Of a stretch of 64,000 nt of DNA, positions 44,501 through 56,574 are shown piece after piece (position 1 is the first letter of the stretch; the number at the start of each line of letters is the position of its first letter). A program made the position numbers and the translations under genes. The stretch lies in contig CM055271.1 of NCBI GenBank assembly GCA_029237695.1, forward strand, positions 87,095,066 to 87,159,065. Direction: 5' to 3'. The stretch comes from Conchocele bisecta. Lineage: Eukaryota; Mollusca; Bivalvia; Lucinida; Thyasiridae. The notes under the pieces were generated by a model. It was not told where the DNA came from and searched no databases. It saw only the letters and a list, made by a program, of their open reading frames with translations.

Positions 44501-45997
44501 GTCCCGCCTGCTTTAGCAGAAGCGGGACATAGGCATAGCTTTTCCGTCTGCGTCGTCGGCGGCGTCGTCGTCGGCGGCGTCGTCTTCGGCGGCGGCGGCG
44601 TCAACATTTCACGTTAAGTTTTTGCGTTTAGCTCAGTTTCCAGAAAACTATAACTCCTACGACCTCCATACTTGGTATACATCCACACTGTGGTGTAACC
44701 ATCTCAAACAGAGGGAGCCCATGTGACCTTCACCTACTTTTCATGGTTCATTGACCTACTTTTCACATGCATTCAACGTTAAGTTTTTGCGTTTAGCTCT
44801 GTTTCTAAAACTTAACGCTCAGGTTAATTCATTGTAACTTCTGTTTCCCTCAATGGAATGCTTTATTATTCCATACATGCATTTCTAACAACACCCCGCA
44901 TCATTCTACAGAAAGCCCATGGTGCCCGCTAACCCCAAAGGTCAAGGTCGCCGACTTAGAAATGTCCGCGCTTGTGAAAGTTAACACTCAGTTTATGCTT
45001 GGATATTCCATACATGCATTTGTAACAACATCCCGCATCATTCTACAGAAAGCCCATGTTGCCCGCTAACCCCAAAGGTCAAGGTCACTGACTTAGAAAT
45101 TTCCGTGTTTGGAAAAGTTAACGCTCCGTTTATGCTTTAATATTCCATACATGCATTTGTAACAACATCCCGCATCATTCTACAGAAAGCCGATGGTGCC
45201 CGCTAACCCCAAAGGTCAAGGTCACTGAAGTAGAAATTAGCGTGTTTGCAAAAGTTAACGCTCAGTTTATGCTTTAATATTCCATACATGCATTTGTAAC
45301 AACATCCCGCATCATCTACAGAAAGCCCAGGTCCCGTGCCCGCTAACCCCAAAGGTCAAGGTCACTGACTTAGAAATTTCCGTGTTTGGAAAAGTTAACG
45401 CTCAGTTTATGCTTTAATATTCCATACATGCATTTGTAACAACATCCCGCATCATTCTACAGAAAGCCCATGGTGCCCGCAAACCCCAAAGGTCAAGGTC
45501 GCTGACTTAGAAATTTCTGTGTTTGGAAAAGAACGCTCAGTTTAACGCTCAGTTTATGCTTTAATATGCCATACATGCATTTGTAACAACATCCCGTATC
45601 ATTCTACAGAAAGCCCATGGTACCCGCTAACCCTAAAGGTCAAGGTCACAGAATTAGAAATTTCCGTGTTTGGAAAAGTTAACGCTCAGTTTATGCTTTA
45701 ATATTCCATACATGCATTTGTAGCAACATCCCGCATCATTCTACAGAAAGCCCATCATTCTACAGAAAGCCCATGGTGCCCGCTAACCCCAAAGGTCAAG
45801 GTCACTGACTTAGAAATTTCCGTGTTTGGAAAAATTTACGCTCAGTTTATGCTTTAATATTCCATACATGCATTTGTAACAACATCCAGCATCATTCTAC
45901 AAAAGCCCATGTTTCTCACTAACCCCAAGGTTATTACAAGCTCCTTATATACTATCAAACTGCGCTAGGCGGGACATTTTGCTCCGCGGAGCTCTTG
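44501..45997 (+). mobile_element. Insert B: tandem-repeat-cored element in the RT
   Basis: It begins with the hairpin GTCCCGC..GCGGGAC (44501-44528), then a gtcgtcggcggcg tract and a 'cacgttaagtttttgcg' unit. About eight units of ~140 bp follow (tttatgctttaatattccat, acaacatcccgcatcattct, ccccaaaggtcaaggtcac). It ends with the palindrome GCTCCGCGGAGC and TCTTG at 45997. The LINE resumes with TTTAATATG. The LINE's T6 appears as five plus three T, implying a TT duplication, exactly as for inserts A and C. Non-autonomous; the Helentron/pearl type is inferred. Confidence 0.7.
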
Positions 45998-47625
45998 TTT
46001 AATATGTTACAAATCAAAGAACATGCATACTATTGAGCGCCAATTACAACTGAGCCTCAATAGAATAAACAAGTGGACCACAGAAAACGACTTTAAGTTT
46101 TCGAAATCTAAAACTAACTGCATGCATTTTTGCAAAAGACGCGGTCTTCACCCTGATCCCGAACTTAAACTGGGAACACATCCCATCCCAGTTGTTCGGG
46201 AGAACATTTCTTGGTCTTATCTTTGATCCTAAACTCACTTTTAAACCCCATTTACGATACTTGAAAGCTAAATGCCAGAAAGCACTCAACTTAATGCGAG
46301 TGGTAGCAAATCATGAATCGGGTGCAGACCGAAAGGTGATGCACCGCCTTTACATCGCACTTTACATCGCACATGTTCGCTCAAAACTAGACCTAGTAAA
46401 TCCGATCTTCGGACGCTCGATCCAATACATCACCAAAGCTTACGACTCTGCCTGGGTGCATTCCGTACGTCTAACGCACAGAGCTTATATGCCGAAGCAA
46501 ATGAGCCTTCTCTCCACGACAGACGCACCAAATTATCTTCCATCTAATCCAGCTTATAACACTGTCTTTCATCGAACTACAGATGCTGTATTCGATAAGA
46601 AACCAAGCTTCAAGCCACCATTCGGCAAGAGAATGGATCCTTTGATACACGATGCTGGCTTGGATCTGGATCACATTGCCAAATACGCTGTTCCAGATAC
46701 TCCACCGTGGCAGTTGGAGCAGCCCAAGGTGATCTTCGATCTTAGTCAGCACACAAAAGCAACAACTGATCCATTCATTTTTAAATCACTTTTTCTTGAG
46801 GTTAAAGACAGATACAATACATACACTCCGCTTTTTATTGATGGCTCAAAGATCGGGGACCGGGTAGCATCTGCTGCCGCTGTCCCCGAGGGAGATCTTC
46901 AATCCAGACTCCCAGACAAATCTTCGATATTTTCTGCGGAATTGAGGGCGATTTTACTTGCTCTTGATTTCGCGAAAATATCTTGGAGAAAGCAATTCAT
47001 TTTATTTTCCGATTCATTATCTTCACTACAAGCTTTGTACAACATGAAGCTTGAACATCCACTTATCCGCCAAATCATGGAGCTACACCATAGTTTACTT
47101 TCGGCTGGCAAGGACATTATTTTTTGTTGGCTACCCAGTTATACTGGTATCAAGGGCAATGACAGGTCAGATAGTGCTGCCAAGGCCGCCCTGGATCTAC
47201 CAACTTCTCATTTTCCTGTTTGCTATCATGATTTTAAAGCATTCATCAACTCCTTCATCTCCGATACAATGCAGATCCAGTGGGATCTGCTCACAGATAA
47301 TAAACTTCATGCTGTGAAACCGACTCTGGGCGAATGGACTCCTGGCTACAGACATGTACGCCGGGATGAAGTTGTCCTTAGTCGATTGCGCATTGGACAT
47401 ACACGACTAACGCATTCGTATATGCTCAAAGGTGAGCCGCGTCCATCGTGTATTCCATGCCACAGCGCATTTACCGTGCAACACATCCTACTGAACTGTA
47501 TCGATTTTGCTGATATTCGAGGCAAACACGTCAATGTTACTTCACTTGCGGAGCTATTCCAGGTGGAGAACATTGAAGGTTTGCTTCACTTTCTACATGA
47601 AACTAACTTGTATCTGAAAATTTAA
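45998..47625 (+). pseudogene. LINE copy 2 ORF2, RT thumb and RNase H
   Basis: After insert B the frame resumes at MHTIERQLQLSLNRINKWTT (46023). It changes at 46190 and is then open for 477 residues to TAA 47623-47625. The RNase H is present: FIDGSKIGDR (the usual T is I), FSAELRAIL, FSDSLSSLQ and NDRSDS supply the D-E-D-D set. The Cys-rich tail (RPSCIPCHSAFTVQHILLNC) follows. Small deletions (46390-46410 and 46535) remove linker codons but keep or restore the frame. This is the longest uninterrupted coding stretch in the window. Confidence 0.85.
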
Positions 47626-47766
47626 TTTTATCATTGTATACATGTTTCTCATTTCTATCATTTTATAATTCTATACACGTTTTTCATTTATATTGTTTAT
47701 CATATTAATATTTTTACCTTATCATCTGATTGATTACCACATGTAACATACTATTTTACTATTATT

Positions 47767-50311
47767 GTATCCGCGTCCGCCGCAGACACTTCTTGTCCGG
47801 AGCATAACTCGAACACCCTTTGGAATATTTTCATGAAACTTCACACATGCATAGACCACGACCCAAAGGTGTGTCGCGCACAAGAATGACAACTCTTGCA
47901 TAGCTATTTTTTTTTGGTTATCTCCCTTTTTTGTTTCTCGCACTGATTTCGTGTCCGGAGCATAACTCCACCACCCTTTGGAATATTTTCATGAAACTTT
48001 ACACATGCATAGACCACGACCCGAAGGTGTGTCGCGCACAAGAATGACAACTCTTGCATAGCTAATTTTTGAGTTATCTCCCTTCTTTTTTTTGCGCACT
48101 GATTGACCATAACTCGACCACCCTTTGGAATATTTTTATGAAACTTAACACATTCAATTAGACCACGAACCGAAGGTGTGTTGTGCACAAGAATGACAAC
48201 TCTTGCATAGCTATTTTTTAAGTTATCTCCCTTTTTTGTTATCTCCCTTTTTTGTTTTCGCTCACTGATTTCCTGTCCGGAGCATAACTCGACCACCCTT
48301 TGGAATATTTTCATGAAACTTCACACATGCATAGACCACGACCCGGAGGTGTGTCGCGCACAAGAATGACAACTCTTGCGTAGCTAATTTTTTAGTTATC
48401 TCCCTTGTTTGTATTGCGCACTCTACAAACTGGACAATAATGCATGAAGACCTGTTTTCTCGTCTGCTCTGTACACCTTTTCTCGTGTGCTCTGTACACC
48501 TTACCTGTAGAGAGAACAATAGAAACTGGGAGAACCATGGGCTAGCATGTGCAGATGTCCAGTGCTTGACCACTGCTGACCAGGTAATTTATACAGATAA
48601 ATCACTACATTGGGTACTGTGTTGAAAATATTGTGGCATTATGTGGACCTGTGCAGATTTTTGTAGATAAATATAGGCTATTAAAAAAAAAAAAATTAAA
48701 AAAAATCTGGTCTCCAATAGCAAGTATTATTATTTTTAAACTTTTTTTTTTCATTTTTTTTTTTTTCATTTTTTTTTCTTTTTTTTTTCATTTCTTTTTT
48801 TTTTTCATTTCTTTTTTTGTTTTTTCATTATTATTTTTTTCATTTTTTTTTCATTTTTTTTTTTCAAATTATTTTTCAATTTTTGTCTAGTAACATAAGG
48901 TCGTAAGTGCTTTATACAGACTATTCACCTGTGCATGTGCTAGCATGTGCAACTGACCACTGACCACTTACAGGTAATTTATACAGGTAAATGATTATAT
49001 TACATTTCCGTAAACTGTGTTGAAAATATTGTGGCATTATGTGGACCTGTGCAGATATATGTAGATAAATATAGGACTATTAAAAAAAAATTCTGTGCTC
49101 CAGGTAGCAAGCATTATTATTTTTAAAACTTTTTTTTTCATTTTTTTTTTTCATTTTTTTTTTTCAAATATTTTTTTGCAATTTTGTCTAGTAGCATAAG
49201 GTGGTAAGTGCTATATACAGACTATTCACCTGTGCATGTGCTTAGCATGTGCAACTGACCACTGACAACTTACAGGTAATTATACAGGTAAATGATTATA
49301 TTACATTTCCGTAAACTGTGTTGAAAATATTGTGGGAATATGTGGACCTGTGTATATATGATATGTAGATAAATATAGGACTATTAAAAAACATTCTGGG
49401 CTCCTATAGGGAGCATTATTCTTTTCTTCTGAATTTAATTTTTTTTTTCCATTTTTTTTTTTACATTCTTTTTCAAATTTTTTAACTGACAACTAACTTA
49501 TTACAGGTAATTTATACAGGTACATTATTACATTTCCGTAAACTGTGTTGACAATATTGTGGCAGTATGTGGACCTGTGCAGATATATGTAGATAAATAT
49601 AGGACTATTAACAAAAATTCTGGGCTCCAGTAGCGAGCATTATTTAAAAAAAATAAAATTGTATATTACATTTCCGTAAACTGTGTTGAAAATATTGTGG
49701 CATTATGTGGACCTGTGCAGATATATGTAGATAAATATAGGACCATTAAAAAAAAAATCTGGGCTCCAGTAGCAAGTATTATTATTTTTTATTTTTCAAC
49801 TTTTTTTTTTCAATTTTTTTAAATTTTTTTTTTTTACCTTCTTTTTAAATTTTTTAACTGACCACTAACTTATTACAGGTAATTTATACAGCTAAATTAT
49901 TACATTTACCTAAATTGTGTTGACAATATTGTGGCAGTATGTGGACCTGTGCAGATATATGTAGAAAAATAATTCTCGGCTCCAGTAGCGAGCATTATTT
50001 ACATTCTATATTACATTTCCGTCAACTGTGTTGAAAATATTGTGGCATTATGTGCACCTGTGCAGATATATGTACATAAATATAGGACTATTAACAAATA
50101 ATTCTGCGCTCCAGTAGCTTCACACATGCATAGACCCTAAAGGTGTGTCGCGCAAGAATGACAACTCTTGCATCACTAATTGTTTAGTTATCTCCCTTTG
50201 TCCGTCACCGATTTTGTCTCCGGAGCATAACTCGATCACCCTTTTTGCAAACTACTTGTGTATCTGGGGAGGGGCATACACATGCGCTTGTCGACAAGCG
50301 TCCATTTCTAG
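47767..50311 (+). mobile_element. Element D, second copy, in LINE copy 2 3' UTR
   Basis: It starts GTATCC but lacks the first hairpin half (joined directly to gcgtccgccgcagac). It has about four D units (47780-48420), then about seven units of the ~300-bp T/A-run repeat marked by 'tgttgaaaatattgtggc' (48430-50110). It finishes with the D end: palindrome CGCTTGTCGACAAGCG, eight bases, CTAG. The LINE 3' UTR is 'attatt' before and 'tttttattcttc' after, where the intact sequence has T5, so two T are duplicated. Confidence 0.7.
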
Positions 50312-50393
50312 TTTTTATTCTTCATCTACATTGCTTTGCCCTAAATGATACTCTTTTGTGTTGATGGGCCGTTAAGCACCATTCCATTCCATT

Positions 50394-50593
50394 ACTCATT
50401 ACTATACTTTTATAATTCTATACACGTTGTTCATTTATATTGTTTATCATATTAATATGTTTACCTTATCATCTGATTGATTACCACATGTAACATACTA
50501 TTTTACTATTATTTTTATTCTTCATCTACATTGCTTGGCCCTAAATGATACTCTTTTGTGTTGATGGGCCGTTAAGCACCATTCCATTCCATT
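50394..50593 (+). mobile_element. Short LINE 3' end fragment in tandem
   Basis: A 200-bp 5'-truncated LINE 3' UTR with its CCATTCCATTC tail, placed directly after the tail of LINE copy 2. The same tail-to-tail stacking is seen at 36774-36908. Confidence 0.75.
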
Positions 50594-50652
50594 CGAGTAT
50601 TGTGTGACCCGTGTTACAAATAATGGATGATAAAGGAAATAGTCGGCTTCAA

Positions 50653-50877
50653 TTCGTAGTGTTTAATGGCCTGTCAACAGGTAGTCATTTAGGCAAGGTT
50701 AACAGGCTCGAATCCTGCATGTCAACTGTATGGAGGGAGGGAAAATTCGAAATGAAAATAATTACGTACAATATATATATTCGGCCATGATCTGGTGGCA
50801 AGTCCTCACCTTAACAGAGTCACTTAGCACCACGCCCTAAAACAAACAGGATCGTACTAATCTTACTACGTATGTAC
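50653..50877 (+). repeat. Repeat block R, first copy, left half
   Basis: It matches 56575-56783. It begins 'ttcgtagtgtttaatggcc', contains a box-B-like ggctcgaatcc and 'gatctggtggcaag', and resembles part of the SINE at 1015-1519, so a SINE-type origin is likely. It is separated from its right half (53434-53561) by the 2556-bp TG..CA insertion. Confidence 0.7.
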
Positions 50878-53433
50878 TGTCAAGGTCATTACCAAGGTCA
50901 GGAATGATCGAGACAAATTGTCTCCCCTATTATCATATGAACCAAGTATACTTCAATTGTTATGACGTTATGGCCAATATAGCTTGATCTGACGAACGAA
51001 AAGTGGTAACAATGCAGTTAAAGTGTAAGGGATAGGCTAGAGTAGAAAAGTACACGTAGTCACTTAATCACTTATAATGTACACTATATTACATGGGGAA
51101 CACACAGAAATACATGATACATTGATATGCGAACATCACTGTACTGTGCATGATACCATTCAATTACAAGGTTGTAAGCCAATCGACTGTTGTACTTTAA
51201 CGCCACTTAAAAGCTATAGACGAATAAACTCAGTATGTGGTATCTCAATGGTCCCGTAGTGGACAATAGTATGAATGCACAAGTATTTTGATGATCGCTA
51301 ATCAAAGTGAAATAACATACAAGTATAACATGGCAGAACGAACATTGGAGGACAAATGACAATCATCTGAGCTACCCCAGTGCTGGCGTATCTCAATAGA
51401 TAGTGGTAACCTCTGAGTATTCAAGGTCCCAAGGTCTGCCTCACCCGCAGTATGAGGTCTAGTCACCAATATGGCTATTATCCAACTTCAAGTGGATTAA
51501 TCCATAAACAATATATGTAGTCTTACTACAATCCCTTAGCCATGATATGACATGATAGGAGTATTACCATACACTATCAAAGTATACATCTGTATTGCCT
51601 ATGCAATATATATTTCCAAAGTATGAATGTCAAAGTCAAAGCCGGATGTGGTTACGTCACATGATAGTAATACTGATAATGTTCCGGAAGCTGGTACCGG
51701 AAGTAAAGTTCCCAAGGTAGTATTATTTCCGGAAATGGTGGACCAGATGTAAAGTTCCTATGGTATCACTCGACTGTAACAACCCGGATGTGGTGGACCG
51801 GATGTAAAGTATCCATGGTGAATCAATGGGTTGTAATACCGGAAGTGGTAGACCGGATGTAAAGTTCCGATATAATACAAATGGCGATTATCACGTTGGC
51901 TAAGACACCGGGAAAAGTTTCACTTAGGTGACATTCAACTCGGTGGTAGTATGATGATATGATATGTGTGTATGGCGTTTCACTTCACTAATCTATGGCT
52001 GTGACTGTCTGCTGAACGCGATGTAGCTATCACACACTGCTCTATACAGGCCTGTACCCGGAGCTGCTACACACACTGCGCCAGACAGACGTACGGACAC
52101 TCGGACGACCTGATACTCTGCACTGACTGGGGTCTGCCCTCAACGAGTGGACCAAAACGTCCAATGTTGCTCGCTGGAGCGATCTCAAGAGGCTACAAAA
52201 ATGAAATGAGTCTCCAATTACTGGACGAATACGCACAGACAGACAGACAGGATGCACAACGGACTAAAACGGGAATCGAACAACGGCAAATCACAGCTGA
52301 AATAAAATGTTGTAGGTACATACCAAAATCCTCCGTGTCACTGGTGAATACAGTACTATTCTTCTGTTGCTAGAAAATATGTGTCCCACCAACACATAGC
52401 GAGACATCGCTTATATACGCACCAGTGAAACCATGCACGGAATAATGAATATGCCTACCCCTCGTTCGACATCTCACATAAATATTACAAAACCATGGCT
52501 TTTGCCATTTCACCCGTGGGTTATATTTGGCATAAATATATGTTCCCACGCCATAAATTCAACCAAACTAGTGTACAGCCCTCGCGGAATAAATACCATC
52601 CAACATGGTATATCCCACACTACCCTAAATCTGCACACTATCCTAAATCTGCACACTATAGACCCAGATCTCATAATCCGAAATCTACTCGACTGGTCTC
52701 GACAATGCGAAGGTCGCTTTTTGGCCCCGCCAAACCCCTCCATATCGGTCCTACGGGCTGTACACTCAAATGAGAGTGTAGCACATACTAAACTCAAATA
52801 TCGTGGTCATTTACGGAAATATCACGACACAAAGCATCACCAGTATGGGATCTGATATATCCGTGTTGGCCAGTACCAGGCTATGCTGAAACACTAACCC
52901 GTAGCATACATAACAGGGCAGACCATGGTATGGTCTGCGCTATATACTGGCTTCACCTACAGAAGGTCCCTTATCTGGTGAACAACTGACACGCGGACAA
53001 ACTCGGCTGGCACGGATAGTGGACATCCGTAATACTAAAAGGGGTATTTTCCCTAGCGAAACCAGCACACGCAGTCAACGAGTTCTCTACCACACACATG
53101 CATAGTCTGTGGCAAATACTGCGTGACATTAGTAAAACATTGCTCATAAAATAGACGTGTATTTAAATCCGCAACAAGGACACGCATAAACGTATTTCCA
53201 CCAATACAACATAAGCCCCGTTATTACACGCACATTGTACACATTGTACATGGCAAATGTACATGCTAAATCACAGGTATGTAAAAATCACAGGTGTGTG
53301 AAATCACAGGTATGTGGAATCACAGGTATGTGAAATCAATAATACGCACAACAATACAAAACAGTACCACACATCACAAATATACAATTATACGGAAATT
53401 CGGAATATACAAGAATGCACGTGTCACGCGACA
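50878..53433. mobile_element. 2556-bp insertion with TG..CA ends and 5-bp TSD (LTR-like)
   Basis: TGTAC stands at 50873-50877 and 53434-53438. Between them is a block starting TGTCAAGG and ending GCGACA. The paralogous block at 56575-56905 has a single TGTAC at 56779-56783 and no insertion, so the boundaries come from a filled/empty-site comparison. TG..CA ends with a 5-bp duplication are typical of LTR retrotransposons and retroviral-type integrases, so a long solo LTR is the simplest reading. No gag/pol frame is seen. About four units around 51690-51870 (gaccggatgtaaagttcc) make an internal repeat. Other integrase-using elements are possible. Confidence 0.65.
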
Positions 53434-53790
53434 TGTACTATACATGACCAGAGCGTGGTTGCCATTGATGTGCCACGAGTTGGGGCATTTCACGGAATAG
53501 CGACGCCTCTCGACGACTTGTGCCGACCGTCCTGACACTCCTGGGTCAAGCTCCGACAGCATGTCCTTAACCCGCTGACGTGTGACGAATATTGGATGAC
53601 TTCGCGTCGGCAGGTAAGCACGTACTTTTTCGTGGCCAGAATTCTGATGGTTCTTAATGTGATCAGCAATCACACTACGTAGTTCGTCTTCAGTAACCTT
53701 GTACTGTGCAACGATGTACTGTGCCTTCGGCTTTTGAATTCCACATAGCTTTTTATGGTTTACAACAGTATTCCTGATTGTGTAGGGGTG
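53434..53790 (-). pseudogene. Integrase-core family gene, N-terminal fragment
   Basis: On the minus strand: TEDELRSVIADHIKNHQNSG, then VRAYLPTRSHPIFVTRQRVK, then DMLSELDPG, RRRYSVKCPNSWHINGNHAL. The helical D-E-L...G..K, RQRV and P-N-WH.(D/N)GNH pattern is that of a DDE integrase-core family common in animal genomes. The last motif carries the first acidic position of the core, here N instead of the usual D. Homology stops at about 53440, where block R's SINE-like part begins. The rest of the core is found, out of order, at 54851-55471. Bases 53434-53561 are shared with 56784-56905. Confidence 0.6.
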
Positions 53791-53964
53791 CCTGTGAGGT
53801 AACTAGCTACGATCCCCATTGGACAGTATGTACTCGTACACAAGTGTGTGGCAGGTGGGAACATGCGGTAGGCAATTTAACTATCGGGATTCATCCTTAC
53901 CATCTGATCTGGGATTACATTGTCTGCCAGATACATATTTTAACATTTATTAATGTTATTGCAA

Positions 53965-54030
53965 TCAATGTATACTCAGATCAGACCGCACATATGTGCA
54001 GTGTGATCTGGGTCTACTCTGTTCGCAAAA
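53965..54030. repeat. MITE fragment
   Basis: A decayed piece (actcagatcagaccgcacat, gtgcagtgtgatctgggtct) of the palindromic MITE family complete at 16211-16466. Confidence 0.5.
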
Positions 54031-54297
54031 CTCAATGTTTGTGCTTTTCAGCAAGAAATAATTGCTGAAATACAGCATGGGGCCGAATGTCTATTAACTA
54101 TATTTGCAAAGGGGAACAACTAGCTACGAACCCGCATTCCTTAACTGTAGCTCTGCAAATGACAATATACCAGAAGACATGCTAAAACATTCAGACACAC
54201 GAAAATATCATAGGTAAATAGAATCACAGAACATATACCTGACCAAACTTTTGTAACAAAAACTCAAGCACATGTCCATCCATATCAATGCCACGAG

Positions 54298-54784
54298 CTG
54301 GGCGAATGGACTCCTAGCTACAGACATGTACGCCGGGATGAAGTTGTCCTTAGTCGATTGCGCATTGGACATACACGACGGTGAGCCGCGTCCATTGTGT
54401 ATTCCATGCCACAGTGCATTTACCGTGCAACACATCCTACTGGACTGTATCGACTTTGCCGATATTCGACGCAAACACTACAATGTTACTTCAATCAATT
54501 GCGGAGCTATTCCAGGTGGAGAACATTGAAGGTTTGCTTCGCTTTCTCAATGAAACCAACTTGTATCGGAAAATTTAATTTTATCATTGTATACATGTCT
54601 CTCATTTCTACAATTTTATAGTTCTATACACGTTTATCATTTATATTGTTTATCATATTAATATTTTTACCCTAATCACATCTAACATACTATTTTACTA
54701 TTATTTTTATTCGTCATCTACATTGCTTGGCCCTAAATGATACTCTTTTGTGTTGATGGGCCGTTAAGCACCATTCCATTCCAT
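54298..54784 (+). mobile_element. LINE 3' fragment with 13-bp target duplication
   Basis: TCAATGCCACGAG at 54285-54297 is repeated at 54785-54797. Between them is a LINE end, starting in the WTP(S)YRHVRRDEVVL codons and running through the Cys-rich tail to the CCATTCCATT tail. A 13-bp direct repeat fits target-primed reverse transcription. Internal deletions remove the LTHSYMLK codons, so this copy was already decayed or has decayed since. Confidence 0.9.
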
Positions 54785-54850
54785 TCAATGCCACGAGACT
54801 CTGATTTTATGTTAACATTCACAATGTCCAGCAGCTCTACTCGCAGTTCT

Positions 54851-55471
54851 TCAGTTACCTGAGGGATTGGGGGTGTTGCACTTCTCGACACCCACAAGCT
54901 CATTGTAATCCAAATTAGGCTTCACCCCATGGACAATCTCTCGGATATTTATGTATGTAGTGATGTTCTGCAGAACAGTATCACTGGACTGAATGTGGCC
55001 TTCTCCCATAAGTCCAGCGAAGCATAGTGTCCTGAATGCCTCTGTCCTGGCGCCCTGGCTGTTTCTCGCCACACGCCACTATTACAAAGATGTGTTGATA
55101 CGGGGTAAAACACATACTGTACGGCGTAGACATGTGGAGCGTTGCTGAGGTCCAGGTCTGCAAACACCGAGTAATACAGATGAAGGACATTTCCGAAGAC
55201 AGCTCTCCACAAGTGTTCAATTGGTTTGTTGTGGACAGATCTTCCTGCTATCGCACTGCCCCTATCCTCGCCATTCGCCGACTCCATTCGCCGACTCTAT
55301 AAATGTCGCAATAACACCGTTCTCCACATCACGATCTACACGGACACGGTTGGGGACCCCATAGCGCTCGACACCCGTTATGAACGCATCGAATGCTGTC
55401 ACTGCGTCAAAGGTAGGGAATCAAACGGGAAAACCCATCGATGCAACTATGAACGTATAGACCGAACCTGA
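54851..55471 (-). pseudogene. Integrase-core family gene, C-terminal fragment
   Basis: Minus strand: AFDAFITGVERYGVPNRVRV then DRDVENG, followed by GSAIAGRSVHNKPIEHLWRA and VFGNVLHLYYSVFADLDL, then EAFRTLCFAGLMGEGHIQSS. The GVPNRVR-D..ENG and GRSVHN..IE.LW motifs are hallmarks of the same integrase-core family; the second Asp and the Glu of the core are present. A 13-bp tandem duplication (55271-55296) shifts the frame just before GSAIAG. A second shift is near 55060. On this strand the C-terminal part lies upstream of the N-terminal part at 53.4-53.8 kb, so the locus is rearranged or holds pieces of two copies. Confidence 0.65.
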
Positions 55472-55489
55472 AAGAATAGAAACGACATA

Positions 55490-56100
55490 TAAAACTAGAA
55501 ATGTAACCTGTCGGTACATGAATGCCGACACTGGCAGTCCAAGAAAACTAGCCAGATTTGAAAACAAAGCCGGAGAATCGTGGATTTATCACAGCATGAA
55601 GGATGACCATCAGAGGAATACAAGTGTGAAATAATAAGTTGTTATGTGAAATGAAGCATAAATGCTTTGAACACACTACACTACGTACGTGATATTGACC
55701 TAGGAGTTAGCGGGGTCCCCAAGAAACATGGATTTGTCACAGCATGATAGAGGACCATCAGAGCAACACATGAGATATGTAAAGTGGGTGAGACAAAAAT
55801 AAGGCGATTGGCGGCGGGGGCTCACCCACGAAATCATTGGTGTGATGCGGTCTAAGATTCAAGGGGACAATAGTTGTATTGGAGCCCTTTTCTATGGGAA
55901 ATGATAGTGAAATTTCTTATATTTTAAAGTTGGGACCACATCGAGAAGGCACAAACTGTTATTTATAAAAACTAGAAAATGTGGTCTGTCGACTCACTTA
56001 GGGCCCGGGTCATGTAGATGATTTGAGAAACTCTTACAAAAACTTCCAAAAAGTTTATAAACGGACGGACAGACAGAATCTCGGTGGGGCCCTAATACGT
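55490..56100 (-). repeat. Tandem-cored element remnant(s) on the minus strand
   Basis: The complement of the D-type end, aaaactagaaatg and aaaactagaaaatg, occurs at about 55490 and 55968. The word 'cacagcatgaaggatgacca' (and a close variant) occurs at about 55590 and 55736. A gacggacagacagaatctcg stretch is near 56056. This looks like one or two short rolling-circle-type elements in minus orientation. No gene. Confidence 0.4.
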
Positions 56101-56574
56101 ACATAAGTGTAATTATTCCACCAGTTTTAAAACTTATTAGTTCTGTCCGACAGATATAATCAGTTAGTAATATTGATTTTATAATTTACCGTTAGAGACT
56201 AGCGTTTGTATTAGTAGGCACTTATCGAAATATTATAAAGTATGATCAATGTGGCATCACAAAATAGAGAGAATAAACAGTTCTTTCTGTTAACGATTTA
56301 AATAATAAACAATGATTGGTTACAATGGGATTCATCATGTTCCTTGGCCATGTGAAGTTATTGATTTATTGATGGTTGCAGTCCTGACTTATGAGTGTCA
56401 TATGATTCGGACCGAGCAGGCCTCAAGCATACCCCTAGATTGACAAACCAAAACGTTAACGCAAAATTAAAAATGTGTAGTTTTCATCCTTCGGACGGAC
56501 AATAGTACAGACAGGCAAAAGCTATATACCCCTTTGCATACTTAGTAATGCTGTGGGTATTTATTTCGTAGTGT
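56101..56574. other. No gene or repeat recognised
   Basis: AT-rich sequence without a conserved frame, array or inverted repeat that I can support. Confidence 0.4.

Larger units (their letters stand above)
40698..50393 (+). mobile_element. LINE copy 2, near full length, with two nested elements
   Basis: This is the only copy with a 5' UTR. After the T run closing element D come about 285 bp of leader (40713-40997), ORF1, ORF2 and the 3' UTR, ending AAGCACCATTCCATTCCATT at 50393. Insert B (44501-45997) splits the RT and element D copy 2 (47767-50311) splits the 3' UTR. Without them the element would be about 5.7 kb. An additional LINE 3' UTR piece with its own tail follows directly at 50394-50593. 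Confidence 0.85.

Noticed and set aside
45100..45900. Evenly spaced repeats suggesting a CRISPR array
   Set aside because: Units of ~140 bp with no unique spacers, in eukaryotic transposon context; this is a tandem array.
44501..45997. Insert B as a spliceosomal or group II intron in the RT
   Set aside because: It starts with GT but ends TTG, and the sister inserts at the same site start with AG and have unrelated interiors made of tandem repeats; no group II structure or ORF is evident.
48633..48890. Phe-rich 85-residue frame
   Set aside because: It is a translation of the T runs in element D's repeat units, not a gene.
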